Shown here: in pieces, positions 1 to 8,888 of the stretch | Layout of the letters: every line of letters starts with the position of its first letter | Numbering within the stretch: position 1 is the stretch's first letter | Origin: Planktothrix tepida PCC 9214 | GTDB lineage: Bacteria > Cyanobacteriota > Cyanobacteriia > Cyanobacteriales > Microcoleaceae | Direction of reading: 5' to 3' | DNA: 43,524 nucleotides | NCBI RefSeq assembly: GCF_900009145.1 | Contig: NZ_LN889782.1 | Location: 299,082 to 342,605, forward strand | Notes under the pieces: model-generated | Seen by the model: the letters and a program-made list of their open reading frames with translations, nothing else | Told to the model about the DNA's origin: nothing | Databases searched by the model: none | Program-made: the position numbers and the translations under genes

Positions 1-152
1 CCTTGTCCCCTCATCCCCTCATCCCCCTGCCCATCTCCCCTTGCTGTTTAAGCATCGACAATGGTATAACACCGAAGAACCCCCTTGTGTCCCCCCTGCC
101 ATTGAATGGGGTTAGAACCTTAGTCTGCTTCAAGCTGTTTGGGTTAATTGTG

Positions 153-2390
153 ATGAGTGAAAATCAAGAACAACAAAGTCAAAGTCAATCCCCTAAAACG
201 ACTGATACCGGGAATTCTCCCCAAATTCCCATTCGTTCGTTGGTTCGGAAAAGTCGTGCAGAATGGCTCAAGGAACTTTGCACGAACTTGGAGGTGACGA
301 AGACCCAACCCCCAACTTCCACTGAAGTCCCGAATTCTGCTCCACTACCCAGAACAGCCAACCAGATTGTTCTTTATCAACCCCCACCAACCTCATCTTC
401 CCAGGAACCGGAAAAACGAAAACGTTTTGTTTTCCCCAGAACCATTCCGGTTAACTTAGTTCCTCTAATCTTAGCGTTGTTGATTTTAGTTCCCGGTGGA
501 ATTGGGGTTTTAGCTGTAGGTCTATTGTTCCGTTTACCCGCTTTACCCAATTGTCCTAAAATTTTCTGGCCTGTAGCCTCCGCTTCCCTGCGGTTATATT
601 GTGCAGAATCTGCTGCTAATAAACAAACCGTTGCCGATTTATTAGTTGCAATTGATTTAGTCAATAGTTTACCGGAAGATCATCCTCTGCGTCCCGAAAT
701 TAATCGCCAAATTGAAAAATGGTCAATGGATATTTTGGATTTGGCTGAGGAGATGTTCCAAGCGGGTCAACTCTCAGAAGCCATTGCAGCCGCAGAAAAA
801 ACCCCTGAACATACCCCGGCAGCTGCTCAAGTGTCTAAACGAATTGACCAATGGAATTCGATTTGGGACGAAGCGGAAAAAGTTTATGAGGAAACTGAGG
901 ATTTAATGCGCCAAGAAAAGTTGAATTTGGCGTTTAAAGAAGCAACATTATTATTGAATTTGGGGAATAATTATTGGGGGACAAATAAATATCAAGAACT
1001 CACAGATCGGATTGCAATTACCCGCGAAGATAGCCAAAAATTAGCGAAAGCTAGAAGTTTAATTGCACAGGGCAGTGTTGACAATTTACTGGCAGCCGCC
1101 AAGTTAATTGATCAGCTTTCCCCAGAGAGTTATTTAAAAGATGCTGGACAAAAAGAAATTACCACTATCAGCAATAAAATTATGGCGTTGGCGGAAGAAA
1201 CCCTAAAAAATGGCAATTGGCAAGAAGCAATTAATATTGCCAATAAAATTCCCAGTAGTGCCAATTTACAAGAAAATGTTAAAGATTTTGTTGTTTTAGC
1301 TAAAGCTAATGTTCCCGCTTTATTAGATACCGTTGCTGGTTTAAAAGATGCGATCGCCCAAGCCCAAAAAATCGGTCGAGATCGCCCCCTTTATCAAAAA
1401 GCCCAGGAGTATATTAGCAATTGGCAAGGATCAATTGCAGATGTTGCCACCTTAGAACGGGCCAGACAATTAGCTCAACCTGGAGGCGTGAACGATCTCA
1501 GAGCGGCCATTGCCCAAGTTCAAACCATTCCCGCTTCTAACCCCCGTGGACAGGAAGCTAAAACTGAAATGGTGAGTTGGACACGTCGCATTGAGGAAAT
1601 TGAAGATAAACCATTATTAGACATGGCCGAACAATTAGCCAGTTTTGGGGATACGGATTCTCTCAAACAAGCCATCGTCCAAGCTCAAAAAATCGGTCGA
1701 GGACGCGCTTTATATGATAATGCCCAAAATCATATTGCGGAATGGAGAGATCGCAGTCAACGATTAGAATATCAACCCATTTTAGACCGAGCAGAACAGT
1801 TAGCCGCCGAAGGCAATTATGCAGAGGCCATTGCCCAAGCCCAACAAATCTCCTCTGGTATTGTGTTATACAGCACTGCTAATAACAAAATTCGCCAATG
1901 GAAAACCCAACTCCGAGATCTCGAAAATCTTCAAAATTCAGAAACCCTAGCAGCACCGGGAACCCCGGATTCCTATGTAGCCGCTATTAATATGGCGAAT
2001 AAAGTCTCGAATTCCAGTCGATTACGCTCACAGGTCAATCAACTCATTAATCAATGGAGCCAAAGTTTATTACAACTCGGCTTAGATCAATCCACTTATG
2101 ATGTCCCTGGAGCCATAGGGATTTTAAAGAAAATTCCCCCTGGAACTAGCACTTATTCCCAAGCTCAAGCTCAAATTCAAGATTGGCAACAATGGTTAAA
2201 TCCTCCGACTCCTCAACCAGAATATCAACCCCCCGTTGAAGAAGTACAGCCCCCCGTTGAAGAAGTACCCCCCCCCATTGAAGAGGTACAACCGTCCCCC
2301 GAACCGAACCTACCTCCCCAAGACGCACCCAATGAACCTCCTCCCATTGAGTTAAATAAACCGCTCACAACCCCAGCAACAGGGATTTAA
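153..2390 (+). CDS. membrane-anchored helical-repeat protein with proline-rich tail
   Basis: About 745 residues from the ATG at 153. The frame stays open back to base 3, but that upstream part is low-complexity C-rich sequence and does not look coding, so the ATG giving MSENQEQQ was preferred; no clear ribosome binding site is visible. A ~100-residue polar N-terminus is followed by one hydrophobic segment at roughly 100-130 (VNLVPLILALLILVPGG). The rest is a long array of degenerate helical repeats of about 50-65 residues with recurrent AIAQAQKI, DRAEQLA and IxxW elements, resembling TPR-like repeats. The last ~50 residues are proline/glutamate-rich, including three PPVEEV/PPIEEV units. Such cyanobacterial proteins are often labelled chromosome segregation ATPase, but I see no Walker A motif and make no such claim. 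Inference: a single-pass membrane protein with a protein-binding repeat domain. Function unknown. Confidence 0.8.
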   Translation: MSENQEQQSQSQSPKTTDTGNSPQIPIRSLVRKSRAEWLKELCTNLEVTKTQPPTSTEVPNSAPLPRTANQIVLYQPPPTSSSQEPEKRKRFVFPRTIPVNLVPLILALLILVPGGIGVLAVGLLFRLPALPNCPKIFWPVASASLRLYCAESAANKQTVADLLVAIDLVNSLPEDHPLRPEINRQIEKWSMDILDLAEEMFQAGQLSEAIAAAEKTPEHTPAAAQVSKRIDQWNSIWDEAEKVYEETEDLMRQEKLNLAFKEATLLLNLGNNYWGTNKYQELTDRIAITREDSQKLAKARSLIAQGSVDNLLAAAKLIDQLSPESYLKDAGQKEITTISNKIMALAEETLKNGNWQEAINIANKIPSSANLQENVKDFVVLAKANVPALLDTVAGLKDAIAQAQKIGRDRPLYQKAQEYISNWQGSIADVATLERARQLAQPGGVNDLRAAIAQVQTIPASNPRGQEAKTEMVSWTRRIEEIEDKPLLDMAEQLASFGDTDSLKQAIVQAQKIGRGRALYDNAQNHIAEWRDRSQRLEYQPILDRAEQLAAEGNYAEAIAQAQQISSGIVLYSTANNKIRQWKTQLRDLENLQNSETLAAPGTPDSYVAAINMANKVSNSSRLRSQVNQLINQWSQSLLQLGLDQSTYDVPGAIGILKKIPPGTSTYSQAQAQIQDWQQWLNPPTPQPEYQPPVEEVQPPVEEVPPPIEEVQPSPEPNLPPQDAPNEPPPIELNKPLTTPATGI

Positions 2391-3072
2391 GTTATAGAGC
2401 TAGGGAATAGGGAATAGGGTTTCAGTTAGCCGTCAATCTTCAAGAGTTAACATTCAATATTCTATTGAATTGAACCGACCTACTGAGAACAGGAAACCCC
2501 TTTCAGAAAGAGGAGTGAATAAGCGGATCAAAGGAAAAAAACACCTCCAAGTTAATCGTATTATCCGATCTTCCCGAAAACTTCACAATTATGATTTAGA
2601 CTGTTTTACTAATATCACAGATCAGGGTCATTGAGCTTTTTCTACAAAGCGAATTAGGAGTTTAAATGTTGCAGGGTGCAATAGATCTCAGAAAAATTTT
2701 AGGCTGAAAATCAGGAACAATAATGCGGAATTCCTCGTTAAGAATATGAAGTAGAACATTAAGGAATCAAGGCAACTTTGACCTCCAAGGTACTCAGTAT
2801 ATCTTGTATCCTAAACTACATTATAGAAGGGGATTTTGGGGATGCGGTTCCATTTAGGATCAGTCTCAATACTGCATAAGTAAAACAGGTGTAGACATAC
2901 ATGAAATTGAGGAGTTACTCACTCCAACATTAAAACTGATCAAGACAGAACGTGGAATCTGAATTGAGAACGAGCTTTATTTGCGTTGATGTCAAATGTG
3001 TTTCTGGCTTCAAACTGTAAAATTGTCTCTTAATTTTTACCCAATTTATTCCTAAAGGAGGATTTTAATTCC
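2391..3072. other. intergenic region with a possible 39-codon ORF
   Basis: No convincing gene is seen in these ~680 bases. It begins with a short GGGAATA tandem repeat (about 2403-2420). A small frame opens at GTG 2515 behind AAAGAGGA and stops at 2634. It encodes 39 residues rich in Arg and Lys, has no family I recognise, and could be a remnant. The 3' end should hold the promoter of the ComFB-like gene that follows. Confidence 0.3.
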
Positions 3073-3432
3073 ATGAAAACTATTCAACAGGATGAGCCAG
3101 TATTCGGTTGCCGAAATGCCATGGAAGAATTAGTCCTTGAAGAAATTGAACGCCAATTTCGCAATTTACCACCAGAACTGGTTCAATCCATTAATCATAT
3201 AGACGTGTTAACCTATGCACTCAATCGTCTACCACCTCTATACGCTTCTACAGAAGAGGGATATGAATGGCAACAGCAACAAGCTCGAAAATCAATGAAA
3301 GGGTTTATTTATCGGATGGTTAAATTAAGTGTCAAAGTTTCTCAGCGAAAAGCTAAAGTGTTTTCTGAACCCTTAAGAATTTATCCCCAATCAGCTTGGC
3401 AAAACTTGCAATTGTTGTCAGAAAATAGTTAA
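3073..3432 (+). CDS. ComFB-like protein (late competence family), copy 1
   Basis: A 119-residue protein whose ATG sits behind a strong AAGGAGG Shine-Dalgarno sequence, which fixes the start. The core runs from about residue 17 to 70: an acidic helix (EELVLEEIERQF), then DVLTYALNRLPPLYASTEEG. This last stretch is the hallmark ALNxLPPxY segment of the ComFB family, named from Bacillus comFB in the competence comF locus. Some cyanobacterial ComFB proteins have been reported to act as cyclic dinucleotide receptors. The cysteine pair often found before the ALN helix (CxxC) is absent here, so this is a divergent member. The C-terminal ~40 residues are basic. A paralogue follows 140 bases downstream, and dprA and several c-di-GMP enzymes lie within the window. 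The family call is fairly firm; ligand and role are inference. Confidence 0.65.
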   Translation: MKTIQQDEPVFGCRNAMEELVLEEIERQFRNLPPELVQSINHIDVLTYALNRLPPLYASTEEGYEWQQQQARKSMKGFIYRMVKLSVKVSQRKAKVFSEPLRIYPQSAWQNLQLLSENS

Positions 3433-3572
3433 GTTAATGGAAAACTAATCGGTTCTATAAGGATTGAGAATTAGATGAGAAGGGTGCTTGATAGGGATTC
3501 CTACTGTCATGTTTTGAGTTGGATGATGGGGAAACTCTTCCAAAATTTGGTTGACTTTCAAACCTATATTGA

Positions 3573-3899
3573 ATGCTGAAGTTTACCCCTATGAATGTCT
3601 TTTACCCTGAATCTTCTGCGTTAGCGTATCAAGCTTTAGAGGAATTAACACTTGAAGAAATAGAACAACAATTAGAGAGTTTACCGGATGAAATTGTTGT
3701 ATCAATCAATAAAACAAAGGCAAGTGCTTATGTACTTAATATTTTAGCTCCCTTGCATCGTTGGGTTGGAAAAGAACACCAGGGACATCCCTATTCCACC
3801 CCTAACGTCCTGAAAGAAATGATCTCCGAAGCAGTGACACTTTCGTTGTTGCGACTTCTATGTATTCCCTCGGACAATAGATCAGAGCTTTATTTCTGA
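3573..3899 (+). CDS. ComFB-like protein, copy 2
   Basis: A protein of 108 residues, or 102 if the second ATG at 3591 is used; neither start has a good ribosome binding site. It parallels the upstream gene: EELTLEEIEQQLESLPDEIVVSINKTKASAYVLNILAPLHRW aligns by eye with EELVLEEIERQFRNLPPELVQSINHIDVLTYALNRLPPLY in the first copy, sharing EEL-LEEIE, LP-E and the YxLN-L-P core. The canonical LPPxY has become LAPLH and the family cysteines are missing, so it is more diverged. The pair looks like a tandem duplication. Possible outcomes are a heteromer with copy 1, a specialised receptor, or decay. No neighbour overlaps it, and the 140-base gap contains no obvious terminator. Confidence 0.55.
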   Translation: MLKFTPMNVFYPESSALAYQALEELTLEEIEQQLESLPDEIVVSINKTKASAYVLNILAPLHRWVGKEHQGHPYSTPNVLKEMISEAVTLSLLRLLCIPSDNRSELYF

Positions 3900-4059
3900 A
3901 AAAACCCAGAAAAAATGATCTTTTGCTCTCTAAATTTATCAAGAATATCATAGATATTCCATTGGATAGATTTAAGAGAAGAATTCCTGAGTTTTTCTAT
4001 TTTTTGAGTAGATCTACACCAGGATTGCACGGATTTTATTTGGTCTCCAATTTATCACT

Positions 4060-4446
4060 ATGTTATTTTTCACCTTGGCATTTCAATACTATCTAGTAGT
4101 GGCGTTTCTCGTTTTCGTTGTGTTTCTACGAATTTTTTTAAAAGATGAATCTACACCCAAGACTCATATTGAGTCTTGGGTCGTGATCGGATTTTCTGTT
4201 ATTTTTTGGCCGATTGTTCTTCCCCTTGCTCATTTAGAACGTCAAGCCAAGAAAAATCGAAAAAACCTTGATCTTTGCTGGAATTCTAACTTAGATCAGC
4301 CTAATCCTACTTTCAGAAACAATAACACAATTCCTTTTCCTTACTGGCGCTTAAAAGTAGATTCACGGAATCAACGCTGCGTCCATCTATCTCATACCCT
4401 GCACGAGATTTCCTCCCATCGAATTCAACGAAAAATCCGATTTTAG
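4060..4446 (+). CDS. small two-helix membrane protein, unknown function
   Basis: A 128-residue protein with two hydrophobic segments near residues 3-26 (ALAFQYYLVVAFLVFVVFL region) and 40-56 (SWVVIGFSVIFWPIVLPL), then a polar basic tail with H, R and K clusters. I do not recognise a family. No Shine-Dalgarno sequence precedes the ATG. It converges on the ABC transporter gene, separated by a GTGGGC hairpin. The membrane topology is what the sequence shows; any role would be a guess. Confidence 0.6.
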   Translation: MLFFTLAFQYYLVVAFLVFVVFLRIFLKDESTPKTHIESWVVIGFSVIFWPIVLPLAHLERQAKKNRKNLDLCWNSNLDQPNPTFRNNNTIPFPYWRLKVDSRNQRCVHLSHTLHEISSHRIQRKIRF

Positions 4447-4455
4447 GATAGTAGA

Positions 4456-4470
4456 GTGGGCCTAGCCCAC
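4456..4470. terminator. short hairpin between convergent genes
   Basis: GTGGGC-CTA-GCCCAC is a perfect 6-bp stem. It is followed on the plus strand by an A/T-rich run with several T tracts (about 4478-4497). It lies exactly between the convergent membrane-protein and ABC exporter genes, so it could terminate the plus-strand gene. The U tract is not directly adjacent, which lowers confidence. Confidence 0.4.
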
Positions 4471-4485
4471 CAAAGCTATTTTATT

Positions 4486-6339
4486 TTAATTTTTTTCCTG
4501 TACTTTTAGCATTTGTAAGTTGTATAAACTGGCATATAAACCATTATGCTGAATTAATTCATCATGACTACCTGACTCAACTAATTGACCTCGTTTTAAC
4601 ACTAAAATTCGATCTGCATTTCTAATCGTTGAAAGACGGTGAGCAATAATAATCGCAGTTCGCCCCATTAACAAACGTTCTAATGCCTCTTGAATTAACG
4701 CTTCGGTTCCCACATCTAAATTAGCCGTAGCTTCATCTAACACTAAAATATGGGGGTTACGAATAGCTGCGCGGGCAAAAGCTAATAGTTGTTTTTGACC
4801 ACTCGATAAATTTGTTCCTCGTTCTCGTAATTCCGTATTATAGCCTTGGGGTAATTGTTCAATAAATTGAGCAACATTTGTTTTTTCTGCTGCTTGTTGA
4901 ATTTTTTCCAAGCTGTAGGATTCTCCCAGGGTAATATTACTTTTAACATCTCCAGCAAATAAAAATCCATCTTGTAAAATCACTCCAATATGGCGTCGAA
5001 GTTCCGTTTGACGTAACTCTCGAATATCAATGCCATCGACTAAAATTCGTCCTTGACTCGGTTCATATAATCGACACAATAACCGAATAATTGAACTTTT
5101 TCCGGCTCCTGTTGGCCCCACTAAGGCAACTTTTTCCCCAGGACGAATCGTTAAATTGAGATTTTTGATTACATAATCATCATTTTTATAGGCAAACCAA
5201 ACATTTTCAAAGCGAATTTCCCCGGTTTGTACAGAATTTTGCTCGTCAGGATTAAAGGCGGAAAGATTGGCAGTAATTTGATCGAGATCTCGAATTTCAA
5301 TCGGTTCATTGAGAATATTATTAATCCGTTCAATTGCTGTAAATCCTGATTGAATAGCCGTAAATTTTTCGGCAAATTGTCGCAGAGGATCAAACAATCG
5401 TTGAGCGTATAAAATAAAGGCGGATAAGGTTCCAAAACTCAATTGATTATCCACAACTTGCTTACCGCCAAACCATAGCACAACAGCAATGGCAATTAAG
5501 GCAATCCATTCTAAAGTTGCCGATACCGCAGAATCATAAAAAATAGTTTGATCAACGGCTTTAATATACTGATGATTTGTAACATTAAATAATTCAGAAT
5601 TATACCGTTCTCGCCGGAAGAGTTGGACAACGCTAATCCCCACCATATTTTCTTGCAGTTGGGAATTGAGATTAGATAACTCATCTCTGGATTTATAATT
5701 AGCTTGGCGATATTGTTTTTGAAAGTAAATGATTAGTGCCGTTACCGGAACCATCATTAAAACTAAAATTAAAGCCAATTTCCATTCCAGCGTAAACATT
5801 AAAATTGCAATCACGACAATGGAAAATAAATCACTGATAATCCCAATTGCACCTGTCGAAAATACATCCCCTAAAGCATCAACATCACTGGTTAAACGAG
5901 TAATTAATCGTCCTACAGGAGTGCGATCAAAAAATCTAACCGCTAAAGAGGTAACGTGTTCAAATAAATCATTGCGAATATCAGTGGTCATTTGTTGACC
6001 CACTTTCTGCACCCAATATCCTTGAATTGCTTGGAGCAAAAATCGGACGATAATTGTTAGTAACAGAACAACCGCCAGAAAATTCAATCCATCGGATAAG
6101 GGCATTGCCTTGAGGAATGGATAAGTTGTTGGTTCTTGACGAATTAAAGAAATCGCTTGTCCAATTAAAATCGGTTGAACTGCGCCACAAACCGATAAAG
6201 GAATGAGTAAAACTAAACACAGAATTAATAAACGCTGATTCCGTTTTGCATACTCAGCAACTCGCATCAGTAACCGCCAGTCTGTTTCGCGCGAATTCTG
6301 TTCTTGAGGCGTATTTTTGGGGGAAAATAGGGTAGTCAT
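4486..6339 (-). CDS. ABC exporter, fused permease and ATPase (type IV/B1 family)
   Basis: A 617-residue half-transporter of typical length: an N-terminal six-helix exporter domain (about residues 35-340) and a C-terminal nucleotide-binding domain (about 370-610). Visible ATPase motifs are Walker A GPTGAGKSS, Q-loop VILQDGFLF, signature LSSGQKQ, Walker B HILVLDEATANLD and H-loop IAHRLST, all intact. The coupling region FFDRTPVGRLITRLTSDVDAL is characteristic of MsbA/MdlB/YheH-type exporters. It should work as a homodimer or with another half-transporter in the cytoplasmic membrane. The substrate (lipid, peptide or drug) cannot be told from the sequence, and no accessory gene is adjacent. Start at ATG 6339; the ribosome binding site is weak. 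Confidence 0.92.
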   Translation of the reverse strand: MTTLFSPKNTPQEQNSRETDWRLLMRVAEYAKRNQRLLILCLVLLIPLSVCGAVQPILIGQAISLIRQEPTTYPFLKAMPLSDGLNFLAVVLLLTIIVRFLLQAIQGYWVQKVGQQMTTDIRNDLFEHVTSLAVRFFDRTPVGRLITRLTSDVDALGDVFSTGAIGIISDLFSIVVIAILMFTLEWKLALILVLMMVPVTALIIYFQKQYRQANYKSRDELSNLNSQLQENMVGISVVQLFRRERYNSELFNVTNHQYIKAVDQTIFYDSAVSATLEWIALIAIAVVLWFGGKQVVDNQLSFGTLSAFILYAQRLFDPLRQFAEKFTAIQSGFTAIERINNILNEPIEIRDLDQITANLSAFNPDEQNSVQTGEIRFENVWFAYKNDDYVIKNLNLTIRPGEKVALVGPTGAGKSSIIRLLCRLYEPSQGRILVDGIDIRELRQTELRRHIGVILQDGFLFAGDVKSNITLGESYSLEKIQQAAEKTNVAQFIEQLPQGYNTELRERGTNLSSGQKQLLAFARAAIRNPHILVLDEATANLDVGTEALIQEALERLLMGRTAIIIAHRLSTIRNADRILVLKRGQLVESGSHDELIQHNGLYASLYNLQMLKVQEKN

Positions 6340-6425
6340 TCCAACTTGAATTAGGACATTATTTCACTCCCTAAAAGTTTAACACGCTCAAGAACTTTAG
6401 ACGGTATGGCCCACAGAAAAGCAAT

Positions 6426-6441
6426 CTGGATCGCTATCCAG
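6426..6441 (-). terminator. weak hairpin downstream of dprA
   Basis: A perfect 6-bp stem (CTGGAT / ATCCAG, 4-base loop) lies ~87 bases past the dprA stop. On the minus strand it is followed by ATTGCTTTTCTG. It is a candidate terminator for dprA, but the stem is short and the T tract is interrupted. Confidence 0.3.
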
Positions 6442-6527
6442 GGGTCATCAAACTTACTAGCGTCTCCCGTCTCACCTGATTACTGACCCATTAATGATCT
6501 GTAGTCAAGATTTAAGCATTTTCTCTT

Positions 6528-7661
6528 TTAATCAATTCTCCGATACCTCATCCCCGGTAATTGTTCTACTAATCCTAATAATTCTAATTGTAATAAGGCT
6601 GCGGATAGGCTTCCGGCTTCTAAATTTAGATTAACAATAATTTGATCAAAAGCAGTGGGTTCTGAAGAAAAAGCTTGCAAAACTTGAGTTAATTCTGGGT
6701 CTAAATCGGGTAAGGGTTTTGCAGGTTCAGGTTGCAGGCTAAACAAAGATAATTGTTGAGGTTCATCTAAAGGTGGCATGGCTCCTAATTGCTCTAATAA
6801 TTCCTCTAAATTAACAGGAATCATACTGGCTCCCCCATTAATTAATTTTAAACATCCTTGAGAATTTTCATCATCTAAACGTCCGGGTAAAACATACACA
6901 TCTCGACAAAATTCATTAGCAACATGAGCCGTAATTAAAGCCCCCGATTTTTGAGGAGCTTCCATCACAAAGGTTGCTCGACTTAACCCCGCAATAATTC
7001 GATTTCGTTGGGGAAAATGGCGGGGATTAGGTTTGGTTCCAGAGGGATATTCACTGATTAATAATCCTTGATTCATCACCCGTTCACAGAGTTGGCGATT
7101 TTCTTTGGGATAGACAATATCAACTCCAGTTCCTAACGCAGCAATTGTTCGTCCTCCCACTTCCAAACAACTGCGATGAGCTTCGGTATCAATTCCCGCC
7201 GCCATCCCTGAAACAATAGTAAACCCCCGACGGGCTAAAGTCATACTAATTTGACGAGTCCAGCGTCGCCCGTATTCTGTGGGGGTGCGGGTTCCAACAA
7301 TAGCAATCATTGGGATAATGCCTTGATTTTCCTGGGGTTCAACGATTCCTCTATAATATAAAACCGGGGGAAATGTCGGGATTTCTAATAATAATCGAGG
7401 ATAGTCAGAATCAGCCGGAGTCCAAAAATTAGGGTTTTTAGCAATATGTTGTTCTAAGAATTCTTTGGGGTTAAATTGCGATCGCTGTTGAATAATTTTA
7501 TCAACGGTTTGTTTCCCAAAACCATCAACTTCTATTAACTCCTTCTCCGTTGCTTTCCAAGCCATTTCTAAGGTTTTAAAATGGTGTTGTAGACGTTGAA
7601 TTAAAATTGAACCAATGCCATTAATTTGTGACCACGCTAACCAATATCCTCGCTCTTCCAC
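6528..7661 (-). CDS. dprA: DNA-processing protein DprA
   Basis: A 377-residue DprA/Smf protein, the loader that binds incoming single-stranded DNA and places RecA on it during natural transformation. It starts at GTG 7661, with GGAG about 11 bases upstream. Domains: an N-terminal helix-hairpin-helix-like region (INGIGSILIQRLQHHF, about 13-60) and the Rossmann-like core with GTRTPTEYGRRW, VSGMAAGIDTEAHR, ALGTGVDIVYP, SEYPSGTKP, HFPQRNRIIAGLS and SGALITAHVA (about 115-290). A C-terminal winged-helix-like DML1 region (about 325-375) completes it. All core motifs of the family are present and full length is kept. Two ComFB-like genes lie ~3 kb away. It is transcribed alone, facing away from the beta-lactamase gene. 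Confidence 0.96.
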   Translation of the reverse strand: MEERGYWLAWSQINGIGSILIQRLQHHFKTLEMAWKATEKELIEVDGFGKQTVDKIIQQRSQFNPKEFLEQHIAKNPNFWTPADSDYPRLLLEIPTFPPVLYYRGIVEPQENQGIIPMIAIVGTRTPTEYGRRWTRQISMTLARRGFTIVSGMAAGIDTEAHRSCLEVGGRTIAALGTGVDIVYPKENRQLCERVMNQGLLISEYPSGTKPNPRHFPQRNRIIAGLSRATFVMEAPQKSGALITAHVANEFCRDVYVLPGRLDDENSQGCLKLINGGASMIPVNLEELLEQLGAMPPLDEPQQLSLFSLQPEPAKPLPDLDPELTQVLQAFSSEPTAFDQIIVNLNLEAGSLSAALLQLELLGLVEQLPGMRYRRID

Positions 7662-7749
7662 AATATTTAAACTCCTAGATTATTTTAAACTATCAATAGA
7701 ATACATCGCTTTAATCGGTTTTGTAAAAATATCAATCGTTCTCTCACCT

Positions 7750-7775
7750 ATAGCAATCCTATTTGAGTTGTATCC
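7750..7775. repeat. interspersed repeat TAGCAATCCTATTTGA-type, copy A
   Basis: The 24-base string beginning TAGCAATCCTATTTGA lies in the 308-base dprA/beta-lactamase gap. It recurs in inverted orientation at 11730-11752 with one difference, and a partial copy (ATTTGGGATTGCTATA) ends the same gap near 7856-7873. The rest of the gap holds no gene I can support; it should contain the two divergent promoters. Confidence 0.55.
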
Positions 7776-7969
7776 AAAATTTCGGTTCAAAAGGGAACAG
7801 CTTAACTGGGATAATACTTCTGGCTGTTTCAGATCAGTTTTAAATTATTACAATCTATTTGGGATTGCTATATAAAAATAATACCGCAGGAAAAATTGTA
7901 TGCTAAACTAATCTAATATTCTATTTTCTTTTCCCCTCTGTTCCTTGTTATTATAGCGAGTCCAAAATA

Positions 7970-8878
7970 ATGTTATTAAATAGAAACCCTTTAAACCCTA
8001 AAAAAATTCTTAAAATAACGGCTGTTGTATTGGGGTTGAGTAGTTTTAGTGGTGTCCTGCTGGCTACAACTCAAGCTCAGTCTATATCAACAATTTCCCC
8101 GGTCAAAACCAAGCTTTCTAGTTCTGAAAATATTACTCAAAAAGATAATTTAGAATTAAAGTTTGAGCGTCATTTTAAAGAATTAGGGATTGAGGGTTCA
8201 ATTATTATTTATGACTCTAATCGCAATCACTCCTATCAATATAACCCAACCCGCAATCAAACACCGTTTTTGCCTGCTTCTACGTTTAAAATTCTTAATT
8301 CCTTGATTGCGCTAGAAACTAAAGTCATTGCAGATGAAAAAACAGTGCTAACTTGGGATGGAATACAACGCTCTATTCCGGGGTGGAATCAAGACCTAAA
8401 TATGAGAGAAGCCTTCAAAGTTTCTGCGGTTTGGTTTTATCAAATCTTAGCGCGACGTGTAGGTTATGAACAAATGAAATACTGGGTAACTCAAGCAGAC
8501 TACGGTAACAAAACCATCGGAAAAGCCGAAAATATTGATCACTTTTGGTTGGATGGAGAGTTGCGAATTACCCCTCAAGAGCAAATCCAATTCTTGCGAC
8601 GTCTCTACAGCAATGAATTACCGTTTTCTACGCGATCGCTATCCCTTGTAAAAGATATCATGGTTGCAGAAAAAACTCAAGATTATACCATCCGAGCAAA
8701 GACAGGTTGGGAGAGCAAAGGAACCCCAAATATTGGGTGGTATGTAGGTTATTTAGAACAGAATCAGAATGTTTATTTTTTTGCGACTAATATTGATATT
8801 CACAAGCCAGAAGATGCGGATGCTCGTAAGGTGCTAACCCGTCGTTGTCTTCAAGATCTTTCACTGGCACTACAATAA
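7970..8878 (+). CDS. class D (OXA-type) serine beta-lactamase, secreted
   Basis: A 302-residue protein. Residues 1-38 form a signal peptide: basic start, hydrophobic ITAVVLGLSSFSGVLLA, likely cleavage after TQA. The mature part has every diagnostic class D motif in order and at typical spacing: S104-T-F-K107 (acylating Ser and the Lys that is carboxylated in the family), S152-A-V154, Y178-G-N180 and K244-T-G246. It should hydrolyse beta-lactams in the periplasm by the acyl-enzyme route. Penicillin-sensor domains of the BlaR/MecR type share this fold, but the short secreted architecture without a membrane metalloprotease domain favours an enzyme. No Shine-Dalgarno sequence is seen. No regulator, integron or IS is adjacent, and base usage matches the neighbours, suggesting a long-resident chromosomal gene rather than recent acquisition. 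Confidence 0.93.
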   Translation: MLLNRNPLNPKKILKITAVVLGLSSFSGVLLATTQAQSISTISPVKTKLSSSENITQKDNLELKFERHFKELGIEGSIIIYDSNRNHSYQYNPTRNQTPFLPASTFKILNSLIALETKVIADEKTVLTWDGIQRSIPGWNQDLNMREAFKVSAVWFYQILARRVGYEQMKYWVTQADYGNKTIGKAENIDHFWLDGELRITPQEQIQFLRRLYSNELPFSTRSLSLVKDIMVAEKTQDYTIRAKTGWESKGTPNIGWYVGYLEQNQNVYFFATNIDIHKPEDADARKVLTRRCLQDLSLALQ

Positions 8879-8888
8879 TTTTACTACC

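Noticed and set aside
3-152. N-terminal extension of the first gene back to the window start
   Set aside because: The sequence is C-rich and repetitive (CATCCCC units) and the predicted residues are low complexity. ATG 153 begins normal protein sequence.
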